Origin: Halobacteriales archaeon QS_5_70_15 | Lineage (GTDB): Archaea; Halobacteriota; Halobacteria; Halobacteriales; Haloarculaceae | Direction: 5' to 3' | Assembly: GCA_003022005.1 (NCBI GenBank) | Contig: PXRQ01000099.1 | Coordinates: forward strand, 1 to 37,884 | Length of the DNA stretch: 37,884 nucleotides | In this document: piece by piece, positions 17,985 through 25,590 of the stretch | How positions within the stretch are numbered: the stretch's first letter is position 1 | Layout of the letters: the number at the start of each line of letters is the position of its first letter | Notes under the pieces: model-generated | Database searches by the model: none | What the model saw: only the letters and a program-made list of their open reading frames with translations | What the model was told of the DNA's origin: nothing | Position numbers and translations under genes: made by a program

Positions 17985-17990
17985 GGTATA
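17985..17990 (-). promoter_or_regulatory. TATA box of the men operon
   Basis: Minus strand GCTATACC is centred 27 bases before the menA ATG at 17961. Confidence 0.5.
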
Positions 17991-18137
17991 GCGCCTGTGG
18001 TTGCGGACCGGACGGCCCCGCCGAGCGCGGGGACCGGGATCGGTCGGGGCGAGCCGTCCGACCCCGGTCGTCGGGAGGGAGCCGCCAGCCGGTAGGGGTG
18101 CCCCCGGGTCCGCACACGAGTCGTAAGGTCGGGCAGG

Positions 18138-18145
18138 CTTTTATC
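18138..18145 (+). promoter_or_regulatory. TATA box of the thiolase-DUF35 pair
   Basis: CTTTTATC is centred 26 bases before the ATG at 18167. The promoter looks intact although the gene behind it is broken. Confidence 0.5.
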
Positions 18146-18166
18146 CGACGATCCCGCTCCGTCGGT

Positions 18167-18656
18167 ATGGACCGGGTACCCGTCGCCGGAGTGGGGCTCG
18201 CGCCCTTCGGCGCTCACCCCGATCGGACGGGACCTCTTCGCGGAGGCTGCTGTGGCCGCCCTCGGGGATGCGGACGTCCCGCGGGGGGAGGTCGAGGCAC
18301 TGCTCTACGGGAACTTCATGGGCGAGGTGACCGAGGCGCAGGGCCACCAGGGACCGCTGATGGCCGAGGCCGCCGGCCTCCGCGCGCCGGCGACGCGCTA
18401 CGAGAGCGCGTGTACGTCGGCGGGCGTCGCCGTCCGAGAAGCGGTGAAACAGCTGCGGAGCGGCGAGGCCGACGTCCTCCTCGTGGGTGGGGCCGAGCGG
18501 ATGCACAACGTCGGCACCGCGGGGGCGATCGAGGGCCTGGCGATGGCCGCGGACGACCTCTACGAGGTCCGCGCCGGGGTCACCTTCCCCGGCGCGTACG
18601 CGCTGATGGCCCGGGCGTACTTCGATCGGGACGGGGGGACCCGCGAGCGGATGTAG
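18167..18656 (+). pseudogene. truncated, frameshifted acetyl-CoA acyltransferase (thiolase)
   Basis: The start MDRVPVAGVGLAPFG is typical of SCP-x-type archaeal thiolases. After GAHPDRTG the frame shifts near 18229 and continues DLFAEAAVAALGDADV, LLYGNFMGEVTEAQGHQG, then RYESACTSAGVAVREAV with the active-site Cys, and LVGGAERMHNV. The frame stops after FDRDGGTRERM, at about 160 residues instead of about 385. The C-terminal domain with the catalytic His and second Cys is missing, not shifted: only 28 bases separate this stop from the next gene. A large deletion plus a frameshift make it non-functional. The family normally works with the DUF35 protein encoded next. Confidence 0.8.
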
Positions 18657-18684
18657 CGATCCCGGCCCCGGCGGAGGTGGTGGC

Positions 18685-19068
18685 GTGACCCCCCGGTACC
18701 GCGACGACGGTTACGACGACCTGTTGGAGGCGATCGAGGCCGGCCACGGGTTCTACCTCGCCTGCGAGAACGGGCACAACTACCTCCCGCCGCGGCGGGT
18801 CTGTCCGGACTGCGGGTCGAGCGAACTCGAGGAGACGCCCCTCCCCGGGACCGGCGAGGTGATCACCCGTAAGGTCGTCCACGTCCCGCCGCCGCGCTTC
18901 GAGGACGACGCCCCGTACGTCACCGCGGTCGCCGAGTTCGGCCCCGTCCGCGTGACGGGGATCGTCCTCGACGCCGACGCGGCCCCGGACGTCGGCGGGG
19001 CGGTCCGGCCGGTCGTCGGGAGCCCCGAGACGCGGGACGACCGCCTCCTGGCCTTCGAGCCCGTCTAA
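18685..19068 (+). CDS. Zn-ribbon/OB-fold DUF35 protein (thiolase partner)
   Basis: A 127-residue protein with a GTG start. The N-terminal helix is followed by a rubredoxin-like zinc ribbon in which the first Cys pair is reduced (LACENGHNYLPP) and the second is RVCPDCGSSELEE. An OB fold follows (TGEVITRKVVHVPPPRFEDD, then VRVTGIVLDAD). Proteins of this type bind thiolases and hydratases and help shuttle or channel CoA substrates; in archaea a DUF35 protein bridges the thiolase/HMG-CoA synthase complex. Its own thiolase next door is destroyed, so it must serve another partner or is losing its function. Confidence 0.8.
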   Translation: MTPRYRDDGYDDLLEAIEAGHGFYLACENGHNYLPPRRVCPDCGSSELEETPLPGTGEVITRKVVHVPPPRFEDDAPYVTAVAEFGPVRVTGIVLDADAAPDVGGAVRPVVGSPETRDDRLLAFEPV

Positions 19069-19196
19069 CCCCGCTCGATCCACTCGCAGTCCGTGCAGGG
19101 GAGCGGGCCCTGGCAGTTCGCGAGCCCCGAGTCGCACTCCGGACAGCACCGGTCGAAGCGGCCCGACGACCGCCCGGGAGCGAGTGTCGGTACCAT
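19065..19196 (-). CDS. small zinc-ribbon protein (43 aa)
   Basis: From the ATG at 19196 the frame gives MVPTLAPGRSSGRFDR, then CCPECDSG, a Cys in LANCQG, and CTDCEW near the end. Two CxxC pairs within 43 residues fit the small haloarchaeal zinc-finger proteins. The frame is open further upstream to 19346, but that part lacks any family look. It overlaps the DUF35 stop by four bases, tail to tail. Partners and role are unknown; such proteins may bind nucleic acid or other proteins. Confidence 0.55.
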   Translation of the reverse strand: MVPTLAPGRSSGRFDRCCPECDSGLANCQGPLPCTDCEWIERG

Positions 19197-19298
19197 ACCG
19201 CACGGTCCTTCGGCAACCGTCCACATACCGTTTCCCCCGGATCCGCGACCAGTGCGCGCGGTCGGTCGAGGCGAACCCGCGGGGGGGACCCGGGCCAC

Positions 19299-19306
19299 GC
19301 TTATGA
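19299..19306 (+). promoter_or_regulatory. TATA box for the pterin dehydratase gene
   Basis: GCTTATGA is centred 28 bases before the ATG at 19330. It supports that start over the in-frame ATG at 19303, which overlaps the box itself. Confidence 0.5.
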
Positions 19307-19329
19307 GCCGGGCGGGTGAACCGGTGGAC

Positions 19330-19608
19330 ATGGCAGACCTGCTCACAGACGAGGAGATCGCCGAGCGGCTCCCCGAGAACTGGGACCGCGACGGCGACGA
19401 GATCGTCCGTACCTACGAGTTCGACTCCTACCTCGAGGGCGTGGGATTCGCCTCCGGGGCGGCCGGCCTCGCCGAGGAGGCGTTCCACCACCCCGAACTG
19501 ATCGTCACCTGGCGCGAGGTCGAGGTCCGGCTGACGACCCACGACGCCGGCGGGATAACGGCGAACGACACGGACCTCGCGGCCCGGTTCGACGAGCTGT
19601 ACGACTGA
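19330..19608 (+). CDS. 4a-hydroxytetrahydrobiopterin dehydratase (pterin-4a-carbinolamine dehydratase)
   Basis: A 92-residue protein of the normal family length. It would dehydrate the 4a-carbinolamine form of a reduced pterin, or act in molybdopterin-related pterin chemistry. The signature is complete: AFHHPELIVTW (about 57-67) with the HHP catalytic His pair, then VEVRLTTHDAGG and the closing NDTDLAARFDEL. The N-terminus LLTDEEIAERLPENW matches the family closely. It is followed after two bases by the LWR-salt protein gene, so the two are probably co-transcribed. No aromatic amino acid hydroxylase is nearby. Confidence 0.9.
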   Translation: MADLLTDEEIAERLPENWDRDGDEIVRTYEFDSYLEGVGFASGAAGLAEEAFHHPELIVTWREVEVRLTTHDAGGITANDTDLAARFDELYD

Positions 19609-19610
19609 GC

Positions 19611-19988
19611 GTGGACGCCGAGTACGTCTTCCGCGTGACGTTCCGGCTCGAGCCGGTGGACCCGGACGTCTCGGTCGACCCGGAGACGTTCGAGACGGTG
19701 CTCCGGAAGCGGGCCGTGCCCCCCGGCGAGGACGGCTGGCTGTTCTTCAGGGACAACCTCTGGCGCGGCGAGGTCAACGACGAACCGCACCTCCGCGACC
19801 TGGCGGAGGAGTCCCTCGGGGTCCACGTGGCCTCGGTCGACTTCCGCGAACTCCGGACCGACGAGGCGTACCTGTCGGGGCTCCGGGAGGCCGTCGCCGC
19901 CGACCTCGGAGCGTTCCGGGCCGACGATGTGGCGGAGGTCCTCCACAAGTACCTCGGATCGAGCCTGCGGGTCACCGGGTCCGGGTAG
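19611..19988 (+). CDS. LWR-salt protein
   Basis: A 125-residue haloarchaeal protein of unknown function, starting with GTG two bases after the upstream stop. The name-giving block is seen in WLFFRDNLWRGEVNDEPHLR (about 43-62). The N-terminus EYVFRVTFRLEP and the C-terminal HKYLGSSLRV also fit. I know the family as restricted to halophilic archaea; nothing in the sequence gives a reaction. Coupling to pterin dehydratase may hint at a shared transcript only. Confidence 0.75.
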   Translation: MDAEYVFRVTFRLEPVDPDVSVDPETFETVLRKRAVPPGEDGWLFFRDNLWRGEVNDEPHLRDLAEESLGVHVASVDFRELRTDEAYLSGLREAVAADLGAFRADDVAEVLHKYLGSSLRVTGSG

Positions 19989-20076
19989 GCCGGCGGTGGC
20001 GGGCCCGGCGACGGGGTTCCGCCGAACCCCGTGGGTATTTCCTCCGTCCGGAACACCGGCCGCCAATAGAGGGTCA

Positions 20077-21231
20077 CCGCCGGCTGTACGGCTGGGATCC
20101 GGGGTCGGTCGCGCTGGGGGCGGCGTCGCTGCTCGTCCCGCTGTGCGTGATCGCGCTGGGCGGCGACCCGTTCGAACTCGGGCTGCTGGGGGCGGTCGCG
20201 GCGTCGTCGGCACCCCGGATGCCATCGTCTGGGGACGGCTGGCCGACCGGACTGGGAACCGCCGGTCGGTCTCGTGGCGAGCCTGCTCGGGGTGGCAGTC
20301 GGTCTCGGCGCCACGCCGTTCCTGTCGACGCTCCCGCCGGTGATCGGGGCGAACGCGCTGCTGTGGCTCTCGTTCGCGGCCGCGGGGCCGGTGCTGACGC
20401 TGCTCGTCGTCGCGGACGTCCCCGAGGACCGGTGGAGCACGGAGATCGCGGCGCTGAACAAGTACCAGGGCTACGGCTGGGCGAGCGGCCTCCTGCTCGG
20501 CATCGTCTGGTCGGCGACCGTGGGGCGGCTCGTCGGGCCGACGACGAGCCAGCGCTACCTGTTCGTCGCGTGCGCGTCTCGGCTGCCGTCGCCGCGGTCG
20601 TCCTCCATCGGACGATGCCCGCCCCCTCGGAGCGGAAGATCAGGCGCTGAACCGCGACCGGGCCGAGCGGTTCCTCTCGACCGGCCGGCGAGGAGCCCGG
20701 GGTGCGACGTTCCAGTTCACCCCGACGCGGCTCTACTGGCGGACCCGGAGCCGCCACCCCGAACGGATGGCCGAGCGGTTCACGCCGACGCTGACCGCGG
20801 ACTTCCTCGGCGTCGTCCTCTTCTTCACGGGGTTCTCGGCGTTCTTCGCGCCGCTCCCGCTCTACCTCACCGGCGTCGGGTTCTCCTCCGACCCGGTGTT
20901 CGCGCTCTACCTGATCGCGAGCCTCGGCGCGGCCGCGTTCTACACGGGCGCCGGGCGGCTCAGCGGGAAGTACGACCTCCGGCTGCTGCAGGCGGGTGCG
21001 CTCGGCGTCCGGAGCGTCGCGATGCCGCTGGTCGCGGTGGCGGGTGCGGCCGTCGCCGCGAGCCTCGTCGGAACCCTCGTCACGGGGGTCCTGTTCGTGC
21101 TCATCGGGATCACGTGGGCCGTCATCGTCCTCGTGCTCCGGGGCATCTCCGATCGAACGGGGACGGGGACGGGGAGCCGGGCCACCGGAGCGGGAGCCGA
21201 CGGTGGCACGCCGGGCGGCGACCGGCTGTAA
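20077..21231 (+). pseudogene. decayed MFS-type transporter
   Basis: Hydrophobic pieces in different frames line up on one strand: RLYGWDPGSVALGAASLLVP, then GTPDAIVWGRLADRTGNRRS with the MFS loop motif GRLADR, then VASLLGVAVGLGATPFLS, and DVPEDRWSTEIAALNKYQGY. After more shifts come FQFTPTRLYWRTRSRHPERM and LTADFLGVVLFFTGFSAFFA, to a stop at 21229-21231. Frame changes fall near 20200, 20272 and 20575-20645. A proper N-terminal start is not found, and the last transmembrane helices appear shortened. The four or more lesions make this a dead gene. Confidence 0.75.
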
Positions 21232-21385
21232 CAGGACGAGGGTCCCCACGACCCCATCGACGACCCGACGGATCACCGGGAGGTCCTCGGCTATCCCGGT
21301 TCCGAGCCCGGCGCGGCCCCCACCGCCAGGGCCGGGCCGACGGCGGACCGCAGCCCGTATCCGGGCGAGCGGTCTCGGCCGGGGC

Positions 21386-21717
21386 ATGCCCGGCGAGAAG
21401 GAGCGGATGCTGCGCGGCGAGCCCTACGACCCGACCGACCCCGAACTGGTCGCCGAGCGGGAGCGCGCGAGCTTACCGGACGGTTCAACCGCGGCGAGGC
21501 CCACGTCGAGCCGCCGTTCCGGTGTGACTACGGGTACAACGTCCACGTCGGCGACGACGTCTGGATCGGCGGACGCGCGGCCCTCAACCCCGGCGTGACC
21601 GTCGGGGACGGTTCGGTGGTCAGTTCCGGCTCGGTCGTGACCGGGGACGTCCCGTCCGGGGTCCTCGTCGGGGGCAACCCCCCGGAGGTCGTCCGTGAAC
21701 TCGACGGGGGGCGGTGA
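21386..21717 (+). pseudogene. decayed maltose/galactoside-type O-acetyltransferase
   Basis: The start MPGEKERMLRGEPYDPTDPE is the classic Maa/LacA-type N-terminus. After ELVAERERA the frame shifts, and RFN is joined directly to GEAHVEPPFRCDYGYNVHVG, so about 20 codons of the N-terminal helix bundle are missing. That is joined in turn to DDVWIGGRAALNPGVTVGDG and the left-handed beta-helix end. In intact relatives about 45-50 codons, including the catalytic His in a T-H-P motif, lie between NVHVG and DDVWIGG. The catalytic part is therefore deleted at a point of local similarity (GTCGG-GA). It is non-functional. Confidence 0.8.
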
Positions 21718-21795
21718 CGTCCGGCGGGCCGTTTCCGGCCACCTCCGGGGGCCGGAGCCGCGACTATACCGTCGGCTCACGACTCGGCAGAAAAG

Positions 21796-21803
21796 CATAT
21801 ACT
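21796..21803 (+). promoter_or_regulatory. TATA-like box for HAD phosphatase gene
   Basis: An A/T-rich CATATACT about 30 bases before the ATG at 21829, within an otherwise GC-rich region. Confidence 0.45.
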
Positions 21804-21828
21804 CATCTATCCTTTAGCTAGCTGTCCG

Positions 21829-22491
21829 ATGGTCGCCGACGAATACGACGTCTGGCTGCTCGACCTCGACGGGACGCTCGTCGACACCGAGCCGGGATAC
21901 GTCCACGACGTCATGGGGAGAGTGGGGGACCGACTGGGCCACGAGATCACCGAGGAGGGGGCAGAGACCGTCTGGCACTCGCTCGGCGGCGACCCGAACG
22001 CCGTCGTCCGGTCGTGGGGGGTCGATCCGGACCGGTTCTGGACGGTCTTCCACGAGGAGGAGGACCCGGTCGCCCGCGCGGAGTCGACGTTCCTCTACGA
22101 GGACGCCGAGTGGTTCGCCGAGGTGGACGCGCCGCTGGGGCTCGTGACCCACTGCCAGTCCTACCTCGCCGAACCCGTGCTCGAGCACCTGGGCATCCGC
22201 GACTGGTTCGACACGGTGGTCTGCTGTACGGACGAGACGGGGTGGAAGCCCGATCCCGGGCCGGTCGAGCGGGCGCTCGCCGACATGGGGCTGCTCGACG
22301 CCCGCGAACGGGGCATCCTCGCCGGCGACGGCCCCCACGACGTCGGTGCGGCGTGGAACGCCGGCCTCGACGCGGTCCACGTCGAGCGCCACGGCCACGA
22401 CCGACGCGGCCTCTGCGTGCTCGGCGACCACCGCGTGGACGGGTTCGACGAACTCCGGCGGCGCTGGGGACTGGGCCCGGCGGCCGACTAA
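21829..22491 (+). CDS. HAD-superfamily hydrolase (phosphoglycolate phosphatase-like)
   Basis: A 220-residue soluble HAD hydrolase. Motif I is LLDLDGTLVDTEPG (about 10-23) with the nucleophile Asp and the +2 Asp. Motif II is LGLVTHCQSYL (Thr). Motif III/IV is WKPDPGPVERAL with Lys and ILAGDGPHDVGAAWNAG, where the second Asp pair would bind Mg2+. A helical cap lies between motifs I and II, so it belongs to subfamily IA. The substrate is unknown; typical ones are small phosphate esters. It ends just before the lower-GC island that starts at about 22.5 kb. Confidence 0.85.
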   Translation: MVADEYDVWLLDLDGTLVDTEPGYVHDVMGRVGDRLGHEITEEGAETVWHSLGGDPNAVVRSWGVDPDRFWTVFHEEEDPVARAESTFLYEDAEWFAEVDAPLGLVTHCQSYLAEPVLEHLGIRDWFDTVVCCTDETGWKPDPGPVERALADMGLLDARERGILAGDGPHDVGAAWNAGLDAVHVERHGHDRRGLCVLGDHRVDGFDELRRRWGLGPAAD

Positions 22492-22767
22492 CCAGTGCTT
22501 CAAGCCTCGGCTTGCGAGTTCATCCCCTCATCAACGGGTAGATAGTATCAACGCCTGACAGAAACAGCGTGCGAGATGGAGAGGCTGAATGCAGCAGTTG
22601 ACCTTCGCTGGTCTCTCACCAATTCGGATGAATCAGCCGGTCAGTAGAAGTGCGAATTGACCACTAAGGTTCCTACCAGTTTCATATGATGTTCGGAGTC
22701 CCGTGCAAGATGGAGGGCGCGTCTCGGTCATGTAACAGATTTCCGAGTGTCGGTCGCAGTACCCGGT
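22492..22767. other. intergenic stretch with hairpin and lower GC
   Basis: No gene is seen in these 276 bases. They begin with a perfect hairpin CAAGCC-TC-GGCTTG (22501-22514) and are clearly less GC-rich than the HAD gene before them. The composition change marks the left edge of an inserted island. The hairpin resembles IS200/IS605-type ends, but no transposase or TnpB remnant was recognised. Confidence 0.4.
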
Positions 22768-23559
22768 TCAGAACGCCTCGTCGATGTACGCGAGAACCCG
22801 GTTTACCCGAACAGAGTCGTACGCCCAGAGGCCGCGGTAGACGTTTGATCCTGTTTGGATGGCGACCATAGCGGCGTGGGTGGGGAGACGGTCGCCTACA
22901 GTGGTCCCCTCGGCCGCGCGGAACGCGAGTACCCACGAGCGGCGGTACGGTGCGGTATTATCACTGTGGACGGACAGATCCAAATCCGACACGACAGTCG
23001 GATCGTCCGCGACGCCGTAGACGTGCGTCTCGACGTCGCTCTTACCGAGCCACTCGTACAGCGTTCTGGTTCCGTACTCATCGTCGAGGAGCGACAGCCG
23101 CTGGAAGGTGGTGTGGAGCTGGCCCGTTCCCGTCGAAAGCGCCAGATGTTCGATAAACCGGGAGATAAGAGTCAACAGGAGCTTCTCTTTGTTCGAGGTG
23201 GGAAAGCCCCTGACGGTGAATTCAACGTCGTTCAACCCCGTCAACACGTCGGGGAATCGCTCCGGATCGATGGGCCGTGCCCCCGTCCGATATCGATCGA
23301 CGTTGACCAGCAGGAACGACGCTTCGAGCGCTTCGAACGGTGAGGTTGTGACAACCCTCCCTTCGTCGATTAGGCAGATCAGATCGTCAGTTCCATTCGG
23401 AACTTGCCGCTCGGCGACCGTAACATCCTGTATGGCGAACGCGTTTTTCAGGATGGTAGCGAGCGGTTCTGGTCCTGTCCGGTTGAGCAACAGGAGCGTC
23501 TTCCCAGATGTTGGAACCTCATCGATAAAGTCGGGCAACGATTCTGGCGGCGCGCCCAT
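22768..23559 (-). CDS. DICT sensory domain protein
   Basis: A 263-residue protein. The central and C-terminal part has the DICT domain pattern: VRGFPTSNKEKLLLTLISRF (about 116-135), LSTGTGQLHTTFQRLSLLDD (about 140-159), then YEWLGKSDVETHVYGVADD. The first 110 residues form a Rossmann-like or alpha/beta segment (SGKTLLLLNRTGPEP and DLICLIDEGRVV) common in haloarchaeal DICT proteins. DICT domains are thought to sense light, redox or small molecules and are often linked to regulators; no output domain is present here. It lies on the lower-GC island and diverges from vapB. Confidence 0.75.
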   Translation of the reverse strand: MGAPPESLPDFIDEVPTSGKTLLLLNRTGPEPLATILKNAFAIQDVTVAERQVPNGTDDLICLIDEGRVVTTSPFEALEASFLLVNVDRYRTGARPIDPERFPDVLTGLNDVEFTVRGFPTSNKEKLLLTLISRFIEHLALSTGTGQLHTTFQRLSLLDDEYGTRTLYEWLGKSDVETHVYGVADDPTVVSDLDLSVHSDNTAPYRRSWVLAFRAAEGTTVGDRLPTHAAMVAIQTGSNVYRGLWAYDSVRVNRVLAYIDEAF

Positions 23560-23630
23560 GTATCATGTTGTTTGTTCACATAAAAAAGCGTTCGCCTGAG
23601 TTGGGATCGGTGTTTACGGATTTGATATAC

Positions 23631-23660
23631 CAGTAGTCGGTAGCGCGGTTTCTTTATTCA
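23631..23660 (+). repeat. left terminal inverted repeat
   Basis: Begins CAGTAGTCGG and ends GTTTCTTTATTCA; it pairs with 24530-24559 on the other strand. Confidence 0.65.
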
Positions 23661-23750
23661 TTTTTGGGAGTGGAAGAACCGGAACCGTTGAGCGGCATTT
23701 CAGAAGAGTATTACAAAGAATGAAGTATTACTAAACACCACCCATTACGT

Positions 23751-24050
23751 ATGAGCGACGCAGAAGACGGAACCACCGTCACCGTTACGAGTAAGGGGCA
23801 GGCAACGATTCCCAAAGAATTTCGAGACAAGCTCCACATCGACACGCCGGGGCGAGTGCGATTCGTTGAGAACGAAGCGGGAGAAATCGTGATACGGCCA
23901 GTAAAACGTCCGTCTGAGATTCGAGGGGCTCTCGCTACGTCCGAAACCGAGGGAGGCGAACAGACGGCCACCGAGATGCTCAGAGAAGAGCGGGAGCGGG
24001 ATGAGGAGAAGCTGGAGCAAAAGCACAAACAGTCGGGAACTGACGAATGA
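23751..24050 (+). CDS. vapB: AbrB/MazE/SpoVT-type antitoxin
   Basis: A 99-residue protein. The N-terminal swapped-hairpin DNA-binding domain is seen in VTVTSKGQATIPKEFRDKL (about 10-28), followed by GRVRFVENEAGEIVIRPVK. The C-terminal 45 residues (REERERDEEKLEQKHKQSG) are charged and should wrap the toxin. It would neutralise the PIN protein encoded next and repress the shared promoter. The stop overlaps the toxin ATG (ATGA). Composition is lower in GC than the surrounding chromosome. A weak TATA-like GTATTA lies at 23725-23730. A single AbrB-only transcription factor is possible but less likely given the coupling. Confidence 0.85.
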   Translation: MSDAEDGTTVTVTSKGQATIPKEFRDKLHIDTPGRVRFVENEAGEIVIRPVKRPSEIRGALATSETEGGEQTATEMLREERERDEEKLEQKHKQSGTDE

Positions 24051-24484
24051 AGGTCGTATTCGATGCCGAGCCCCTCATCGCTTTTGCGTTCGATGAGCTC
24101 GGAGCAGGAGATGTTGAAGACTACCTTGACGACGTGTACGACGGTGAAATCGACGGGTACGTCACGACCATCAATCTTGCAGAATTTCGGTACATAGCGG
24201 CCCGTTTGAGTTCGCCAAAGCGGGCGGACGCCCATATCGAAGACCTCAAGCAGATGGGTGTAACCGAATACAAGATTGACGACTTGTGGGAACTCGCCTC
24301 GGACTTGAAAACAACGTACAGTCCGTCACTCGGGGATGCGTACGCCGTCGCCGCTACCAAGGAGGAAGACAACAACGGGAACGACGTGACACTCCTCGTC
24401 GGCGTTGACGATGACTATAATGACTTCGAAGAGAAAGAGGGGTTCAAGCACTTGATTGAACGGTTCCGAGACGAGCCCGCCTAA
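24047..24484 (+). CDS. vapC: PIN-domain toxin (VapC family)
   Basis: A 145-residue PIN-domain nuclease, expected to cut RNA when released from its antitoxin. The acidic active site is complete: Asp in MKVVFDAEPL (residue 6), Glu in INLAEFRYIA (about 46), Asp in PSLGDAYAVAAT (about 98), and Asp in LLVGVDDDYND (about 123). The ATG overlaps the antitoxin stop by four bases. The pair lies inside the inverted-repeat cassette at 23631-24559. Confidence 0.85.
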   Translation: MKVVFDAEPLIAFAFDELGAGDVEDYLDDVYDGEIDGYVTTINLAEFRYIAARLSSPKRADAHIEDLKQMGVTEYKIDDLWELASDLKTTYSPSLGDAYAVAATKEEDNNGNDVTLLVGVDDDYNDFEEKEGFKHLIERFRDEPA

Positions 24485-24803
24485 CACGAGCGTGAGTGAG
24501 ACGACCTCACTTTGATACTAAGCTAACTCTGAATAAAGAAACTGTATTACCAACTACTGATACGGAGTATCCAGCTCGGCCGAAATGGTCGTCGCGCTGT
24601 CTTCACTCTCTGTATTGACCGCCGACCACAGTCTCGATCAGTCAACTCGCTCGTGCAAGACTCGCGCCCTACATCTTGCATGCGCCGAGAGAACTATCCG
24701 ATATGAAACAAGTAAGTTAGTGGAGTGCGAACCCGCAAGTCTACGATCGACGGACCACTACCCGGGCCCCGATGCCGACCCCGACCGGGCGGGTCGGAGC
24801 CGT
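24485..24803. other. gene-free stretch with right TIR and a possible gene tail
   Basis: The right terminal inverted repeat is at 24530-24559 and ATAC at 24560-24563. Beyond it a short plus-strand frame reads LARARLAPYILHAPRELSDM and ends at TAG (24718-24720). I do not recognise it; it could be the tail of a gene interrupted by the island. Composition returns to high GC after about 24750. Confidence 0.4.
24530..24559 (-). repeat. right terminal inverted repeat
   Basis: Read on the minus strand it begins CAGTAGTTGG and ends GTTTCTTTATTCA; it matches 23631-23660. Confidence 0.65.
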
Positions 24804-25481
24804 TCAGAGCGACTCGACGACCGCCGGGAGCCGCTCGGCGAGTTCGGCCCGTTCGACCGTGGCGTCGGCCCTCGGGTGGGGGTCGGGCCCGCCCGGGTAG
24901 CGGACCTGCACGGCGTGGAGGCCCGCGTCGGCCGCGCCAGCGACGTCCGCCTCGGGGTGGTCGCCGACGAAGGCCGTCTCGCCGGGTACCGCACAGAGCT
25001 CGTCGAGCAGCCGCCGGAACGTCCGCGGGTCCGGCTTGGGTTCGGGGAGGTCGCCCGTCACGATCACGGCGTCGAACAGGTTCGTCCAGCCGAGCGTCTC
25101 GAGTTTCCCCCGCTGTGCCCGGACCGGCCCGTCGGTCAGCAGCCCGACCCGGTAGGACTCGCGGAGGGTCCGGACGAGTTCGGCCCCGCCCTCGACGGGG
25201 ACGAGCGCGGTCGCGACCGCGCGGTCGTACGCGTCGGCGAGTTCGGCCGGGGCGACACCCCCCTTTCCGTCGGTGTGCTCCTCGACGAGCGCCTCGAAAA
25301 CCGGTTCGCGGGTCCGGTCACCGGAGTGTTCGCGGTGGGCCCGGAGGTACGCCTCGCGCGTGAGCCCCGAGAGAAGGTCGGTCGCGCCGACCGCGCTGAT
25401 CGCCTCGGCGAGCAGCGTCGAGCGGTCCCGCTCCGGGACCGCCAGGGTCTCGTCGAGGTCGAACCCGACCGCGCGTATCAC
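24804..25481 (-). CDS. HAD-superfamily hydrolase
   Basis: A 225-residue HAD hydrolase of subfamily IA. Motif I is AVGFDLDETLAVPERDR (about 4-20), motif II VGLLTDGPVRAQ (Thr/Asp), motif III KPDPRTF (Lys), and motif IV FVGDHPEADVAGAADAG with the acidic pair. The cap between motifs I and II is helical. Many haloarchaeal genomes carry this type as 'HAD family hydrolase' with unknown phosphate-ester substrate. Minus strand TTCTTATCCC (25504-25512) is 27 bases before the ATG and supports a leaderless start. Confidence 0.85.
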   Translation of the reverse strand: MIRAVGFDLDETLAVPERDRSTLLAEAISAVGATDLLSGLTREAYLRAHREHSGDRTREPVFEALVEEHTDGKGGVAPAELADAYDRAVATALVPVEGGAELVRTLRESYRVGLLTDGPVRAQRGKLETLGWTNLFDAVIVTGDLPEPKPDPRTFRRLLDELCAVPGETAFVGDHPEADVAGAADAGLHAVQVRYPGGPDPHPRADATVERAELAERLPAVVESL

Positions 25482-25503
25482 GGTCGGGAATGGGCCCTCC
25501 CGG

Positions 25504-25512
25504 GATAAGAAC
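25504..25512 (-). promoter_or_regulatory. TATA box for HAD hydrolase gene
   Basis: Minus strand TTCTTATCC is centred 27 bases before the ATG at 25481. Confidence 0.5.
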
Positions 25513-25590
25513 TTCCCGCCCCGCCTCGTCGGTCGTCCCGGGCGGAACGGCGTCGGTCGTGGTCCTGCCCGAGCGGTCCGGGCGGCCGGT

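Larger units (their letters stand above)
23631..24559. mobile_element. putative transposon-like cassette carrying vapBC
   Basis: The left end 23631-23660 and the right end 24530-24559 are inverted repeats, 25 of 30 bases identical by eye, with all five mismatches transitions. Both contain the identical inner block GTTTCTTTATTCA. Immediately outside each end is the 4-base direct repeat ATAC (23627-23630 and 24560-24563), as expected for a target-site duplication. Inside lie only vapB and vapC, with no transposase, so it would be a non-autonomous element moved by an enzyme in trans. Confidence 0.6.

Noticed and set aside
22501..22514. CAAGCC-TC-GGCTTG hairpin as an IS200/IS605 end
   Set aside because: No TnpA or TnpB remnant or matching second end was recognised, so it is listed only as an intergenic feature.
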